From NCBI GenBank assembly GCA_900539525.1, contig UQCM01000069.1:1-15132 (forward strand): DNA of 15,132 nucleotides, written 5' to 3'. The translations under genes were made by a program, and so were the position numbers. The DNA comes from an uncultured Blautia sp. Its GTDB lineage: Bacteria; Bacillota; Clostridia; Lachnospirales; Lachnospiraceae. Of the stretch, positions 13,106 to 15,132 are shown piece by piece. Position 1 is the stretch's first letter. Each line of letters begins with the position of its first letter. The notes beneath the pieces are model-generated. The model was given only the letters and a program-made list of their open reading frames with translations, ran no database searches and was not told the DNA's origin.

Positions 13106-14035
13106 ATGAAGAAAAAAGTCGTTATTGCGCTGGGACACAGAGCTCTGGGCACTACATTTCCGGAACAGAAGGTGGCCGTTAAGAAATCAGCAAAGGTACT
13201 GGCTGACATGATCGCTGATGACTGCCAGCTCATCATCACACACAGCAATGCTCCTCAGGTAGGTATGATCCATACTGCCATGAACGAATTTGGAAAAGTA
13301 CATCAGGACTACACTGCAGCACCCATGTCTGTATGTTCTGCCATGAGCCAGGGATACATCGGATACGATCTGCAGAATGCGGTCCGTTCTGAACTGCTGA
13401 AGCGCGGGATTTTCAAAACTGTCAGCACCATTCTCACACAGGTGCTTGTAGACCCCTATGATGATGCCTTCTACCATCCGGTCAAGGTGATCGGACGCTA
13501 CATGACTGCTGAAGAAGCTGAGGAAGAAGAAAAAAAGGGCAATTATATAGTAGAAGAACCCGGAAAGGGCTTTCGCAGAATCGTAGCAGCTCCGCGCCCC
13601 AAAGATATCATTGAAATTGATGCAATCCGTGCCCTTGTAAATGCCGGACAGATCGTAATCGCCTGTGGAGGCGGCGGTATTCCTGTCCTTGCCCAGGGAA
13701 GCGAACTGAAAGGAGCCAGCGCCATTATCGAAAAGGATTATGCCAGCGGAAAGCTTGCTGAATTGCTCGATGCAGATATCCTGATGATTCTCACCAATGA
13801 TGAAAAAGTATGCCTGGATCATACCTCCGACTGTCCGAAGCCTCTGGGACATCTTGGCATTGAGGAAGCAGAAAAGCATATTGCTGATAAACAGTTTGGT
13901 GAGGCAGCCATGCTTCCAAAGATCCAGGCTTCTGTGGACTTTATTAAAGCCGGAAAAGGACGAAAGGCCATCATCACAAATCTGGACAGCGCTCTGGATG
14001 CGCTCGCCGGGAAAGCGGGAACCATCATATCCTGA
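13106..14035 (+). CDS. arcC: carbamate kinase, variant motif type
   Basis: Transfers phosphate between carbamoyl phosphate and ADP, the energy-yielding last step of arginine deiminase, agmatine or purine-type fermentations. The protein has 309 residues, the normal length. The ATG at 13106 is used because GAGG lies upstream; the frame to 13019 starts inside a repeat element. Amino acid kinase motifs are ALGHRALG (8-15), where most members have GGNAL, and THSNAPQVG (45-53), where most have HGNGPQVG. CGGGGIPV (187-194), IIEKD (207-211) and AMLPK (268-272, K272) follow. Key lysines are present, so activity is likely. No arcA, argF or antiporter gene is next to it in the window, and the downstream side is cut by an IS element. 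Confidence 0.9.
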   Translation: MKKKVVIALGHRALGTTFPEQKVAVKKSAKVLADMIADDCQLIITHSNAPQVGMIHTAMNEFGKVHQDYTAAPMSVCSAMSQGYIGYDLQNAVRSELLKRGIFKTVSTILTQVLVDPYDDAFYHPVKVIGRYMTAEEAEEEEKKGNYIVEEPGKGFRRIVAAPRPKDIIEIDAIRALVNAGQIVIACGGGGIPVLAQGSELKGASAIIEKDYASGKLAELLDADILMILTNDEKVCLDHTSDCPKPLGHLGIEEAEKHIADKQFGEAAMLPKIQASVDFIKAGKGRKAIITNLDSALDALAGKAGTIIS

Positions 14036-14139
14036 CCGGATAAAAACCGCCTTCCGTTCCAACAAGAGACGATCTGTACCATGGGTCTGCTGTTCATTGC
14101 CATTCTGAATTTAAAAAATAAGAAATAGCCGTCCTGTGA
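14036..14139. other. short gap between arcC and the IS element
   Basis: No terminator of its own follows arcC here. The only stem with a T-run lies inside the IS end (14167-14201). A 15-codon frame at 14081-14128 reads MGLLFIAILNLKNKK, but it has no ribosome binding site and is too short to support. Confidence 0.4.
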
Positions 14140-14166
14140 TGTGACCCCAAAAAGTTAGACTTTTAT

Positions 14167-14201
14167 TGCGTAGTAGAATCTTTACCTACTACGCATTTTT
14201 T
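14167..14201 (+). terminator. terminator hairpin in the IS end
   Basis: TGCGTAGTAG (14167-14176) pairs with CTACTACGCA (14186-14195) and is followed by TTTTTT on the plus strand. It would stop arcC transcripts from entering the IS as antisense to the transposase, and it touches the orfB stop codon. Confidence 0.8.
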
Positions 14202-15132
14202 ATGCAGCTAAAAGGCTGAGCCTGTACTGTACAGGACTCATCCACCCTAACTTCTCTTTAATTCGTTGCTCGTTATAATACTTTATATATCGTTCAATTT
14301 CAGATTTTAATTCTTCATAGCTATAATACACTACTCCATAGTAAATTTCTTGTTTTAGCAAACCGAAAAAGTTTTCCATAACTGAATTATCATGGCAGTT
14401 ACCTTTTCTCGACATGCTTTGAAAAATTCTTTCTTCCTTTAATCGTCGCGAATAAGCTTTCATCTGATAAGCCCATCCTTGATCTGAATGAAAAGTTCTT
14501 CGATATGGACAATCAGAAGTGATTTCTATTGCTTTTTCCAAAGCATCCATTACATTTTGGGCTGATGGATGCTTATCAATACCGAAGCTGAGTATTTCGC
14601 CATTGCACATATCCATAAAAGGATCTAGATATAACTTGTGCATAGTCATATGCCCCTTGGAATCTACTTCGTAGTACTTAAATTCCGTTGTATCTGTTGT
14701 GATCTTTTGATGAGGTATACGTGTGTTAAATCGTCTACGAATTCTGTTTGGCGCAACTGTTCCTACTTTACCCTTGTAAGAGCTGTATTTTCGGCTTTTA
14801 CGCGTAAATGAAGTGACCTGTAATCCAAGCTTTTGCATAATACGCTGAACTTTTTTCTTGTTGACAGTAATTTTTTGATTGCGAAGCTCTCCTAGTATCC
14901 GTCGATAACCATAATCCTTATGTAGTCCCCTGATTTCGAGAATCTTTTCTTCAAGTTCTTTGTCAGGGTTTTCTCGATCAAATCTTTTCTGCCAATACAT
15001 GTATGTGGCTTTAGGCATACCTGTGTATGAGAGAAGGTCTTTTAGTTTGAACTGTCTTCGGAGACTGCTGATGATTCGCGCCGTTCTCTCATTTTTGCTT
15101 CGTCCTCTAAACGCAGTCTCCTCAGTTCTTTT
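14200..15132 (-). CDS. IS3-family transposase OrfB (DDE integrase core), 5' end beyond window
   Basis: The catalytic half of the transposase. From the ATG at 15018 it is 272 residues, but the frame stays open for 38 more codons to the right edge (KRTEETAFRG ... LLSYTG), the usual OrfB N-terminus made by frameshift from orfA. Counting from 15018, the acidic triad is D109 (TTDTTEF), D179 (FHSDQGWAYQ) and E215 (NSVMENFFG), with the family's 35-residue D-E spacing. The HTH_21-like stretch KDYGYRRILGELR (34-46) and the C-terminal YIKYYNEQRIKEKLGWMSPVQYR are present. No stop or frame break is seen, so it may be active. Confidence 0.93.
   Translation of the reverse strand, partial: KRTEETAFRGRSKNERTARIISSLRRQFKLKDLLSYTGMPKATYMYWQKRFDRENPDKELEEKILEIRGLHKDYGYRRILGELRNQKITVNKKKVQRIMQKLGLQVTSFTRKSRKYSSYKGKVGTVAPNRIRRRFNTRIPHQKITTDTTEFKYYEVDSKGHMTMHKLYLDPFMDMCNGEILSFGIDKHPSAQNVMDALEKAIEITSDCPYRRTFHSDQGWAYQMKAYSRRLKEERIFQSMSRKGNCHDNSVMENFFGLLKQEIYYGVVYYSYEELKSEIERYIKYYNEQRIKEKLGWMSPVQYRLSLLAA
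15042..15131 (-). CDS. IS3-family OrfA, C-terminal end only
   Basis: The frame one base off from orfB reads KELRRLRLEDEAKMRERRE... and stops with TAA at 15042, like the leucine-rich end of IS3 OrfA. The OrfB frame is -1 relative to it, and a run of five A (GCA-AAA-ATG near 15092-15100) in the overlap is a plausible slip site for making OrfAB. The rest of the gene is outside the window. Confidence 0.65.
   Translation of the reverse strand, partial: KELRRLRLEDEAKMRERRESSAVSEDSSN

Larger units (their letters stand above)
14142..15132 (-). mobile_element. IS3-family insertion sequence, 3' part
   Basis: The end TGACCCCAAAAAGTTAGAC (from 14142) is the terminal repeat form common in IS3-family elements. 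It is followed by the orfB transposase and the tail of orfA reading off the right edge. Only one end is in the window, so target duplication and full length cannot be checked. It is probably of the IS150 group, judged from the orfB sequence type. Confidence 0.85.

Noticed and set aside
13187..14065. 292-codon minus-strand frame opposite arcC
   Set aside because: It is an antisense shadow of a clearly recognised kinase, with no start signals.
1..15132. CRISPR arrays, tRNA or rRNA genes, known riboswitches, prophage or defence genes
   Set aside because: I looked for regularly spaced repeats, tRNA-like cloverleafs and typical gene families and saw none; the repeats present are dispersed MITE-like elements.

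Overview
The window reads as a chromosomal piece from an anaerobic, spore-forming member of the Firmicutes, most likely family Lachnospiraceae. The reasons are a complete eight-gene spoIIIA sporulation operon, strong purine-rich (AGGAGG-type) ribosome binding sites, moderate GC genes with AT-rich gaps, a clostridial-style carbamate kinase and a BspA-like surface protein. The genus call is an inference.

Layout: a MarR-type regulator (4-510, minus) with its own promoter and a probable operator; a secreted GLUG-like/BspA leucine-rich-repeat protein (721-2979, minus) with an 18-nt tandem repeat; a Si-type citrate synthase (3298-4659, minus); a small two-helix membrane protein (5021-5245, plus) convergent with a degenerate VTC-like protein (5272-5901, minus); a YihX-like HAD phosphatase (6426-7031, plus); the spoIIIAA-AH operon (12219 down to 7145, minus); an AT-rich 880-bp gap; carbamate kinase (13106-14035, plus); and the 3' part of an IS3-family insertion sequence (from about 14142 to the right edge, minus).

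The spoIIIA genes work together: AA is the ATPase, AB-AF are membrane components, and AG and AH form the ring and channel between mother cell and forespore. The other genes are independent single-gene units, most with a readable promoter and intrinsic terminator.

The unusual content lies in the gaps. Short non-coding elements resembling MITEs recur there. One family has ends GTAACTGTTCAGAG and is represented by a 152-bp copy with a perfect 9-bp target duplication, a 55-bp deletion derivative, an internal fragment and a solo end. A second, related family has ends GTTACTGTTCAC and is represented by a 155-bp copy, a 27-nt hairpin on the spoIIIAH stop codon, and two half copies upstream of arcC. 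A third element of 196 bp lies before the HAD gene. The most striking single locus is 12340-12720 on the minus strand: an A-tract-rich upstream region, a perfect TTGACA-17-TATAAT promoter, an ideal AGGAGGG ribosome binding site and an ATG that runs into a stop after three codons. Removing one G would give a 38-residue, very basic peptide, and the unit ends in an intrinsic terminator. I do not recognise this unit.
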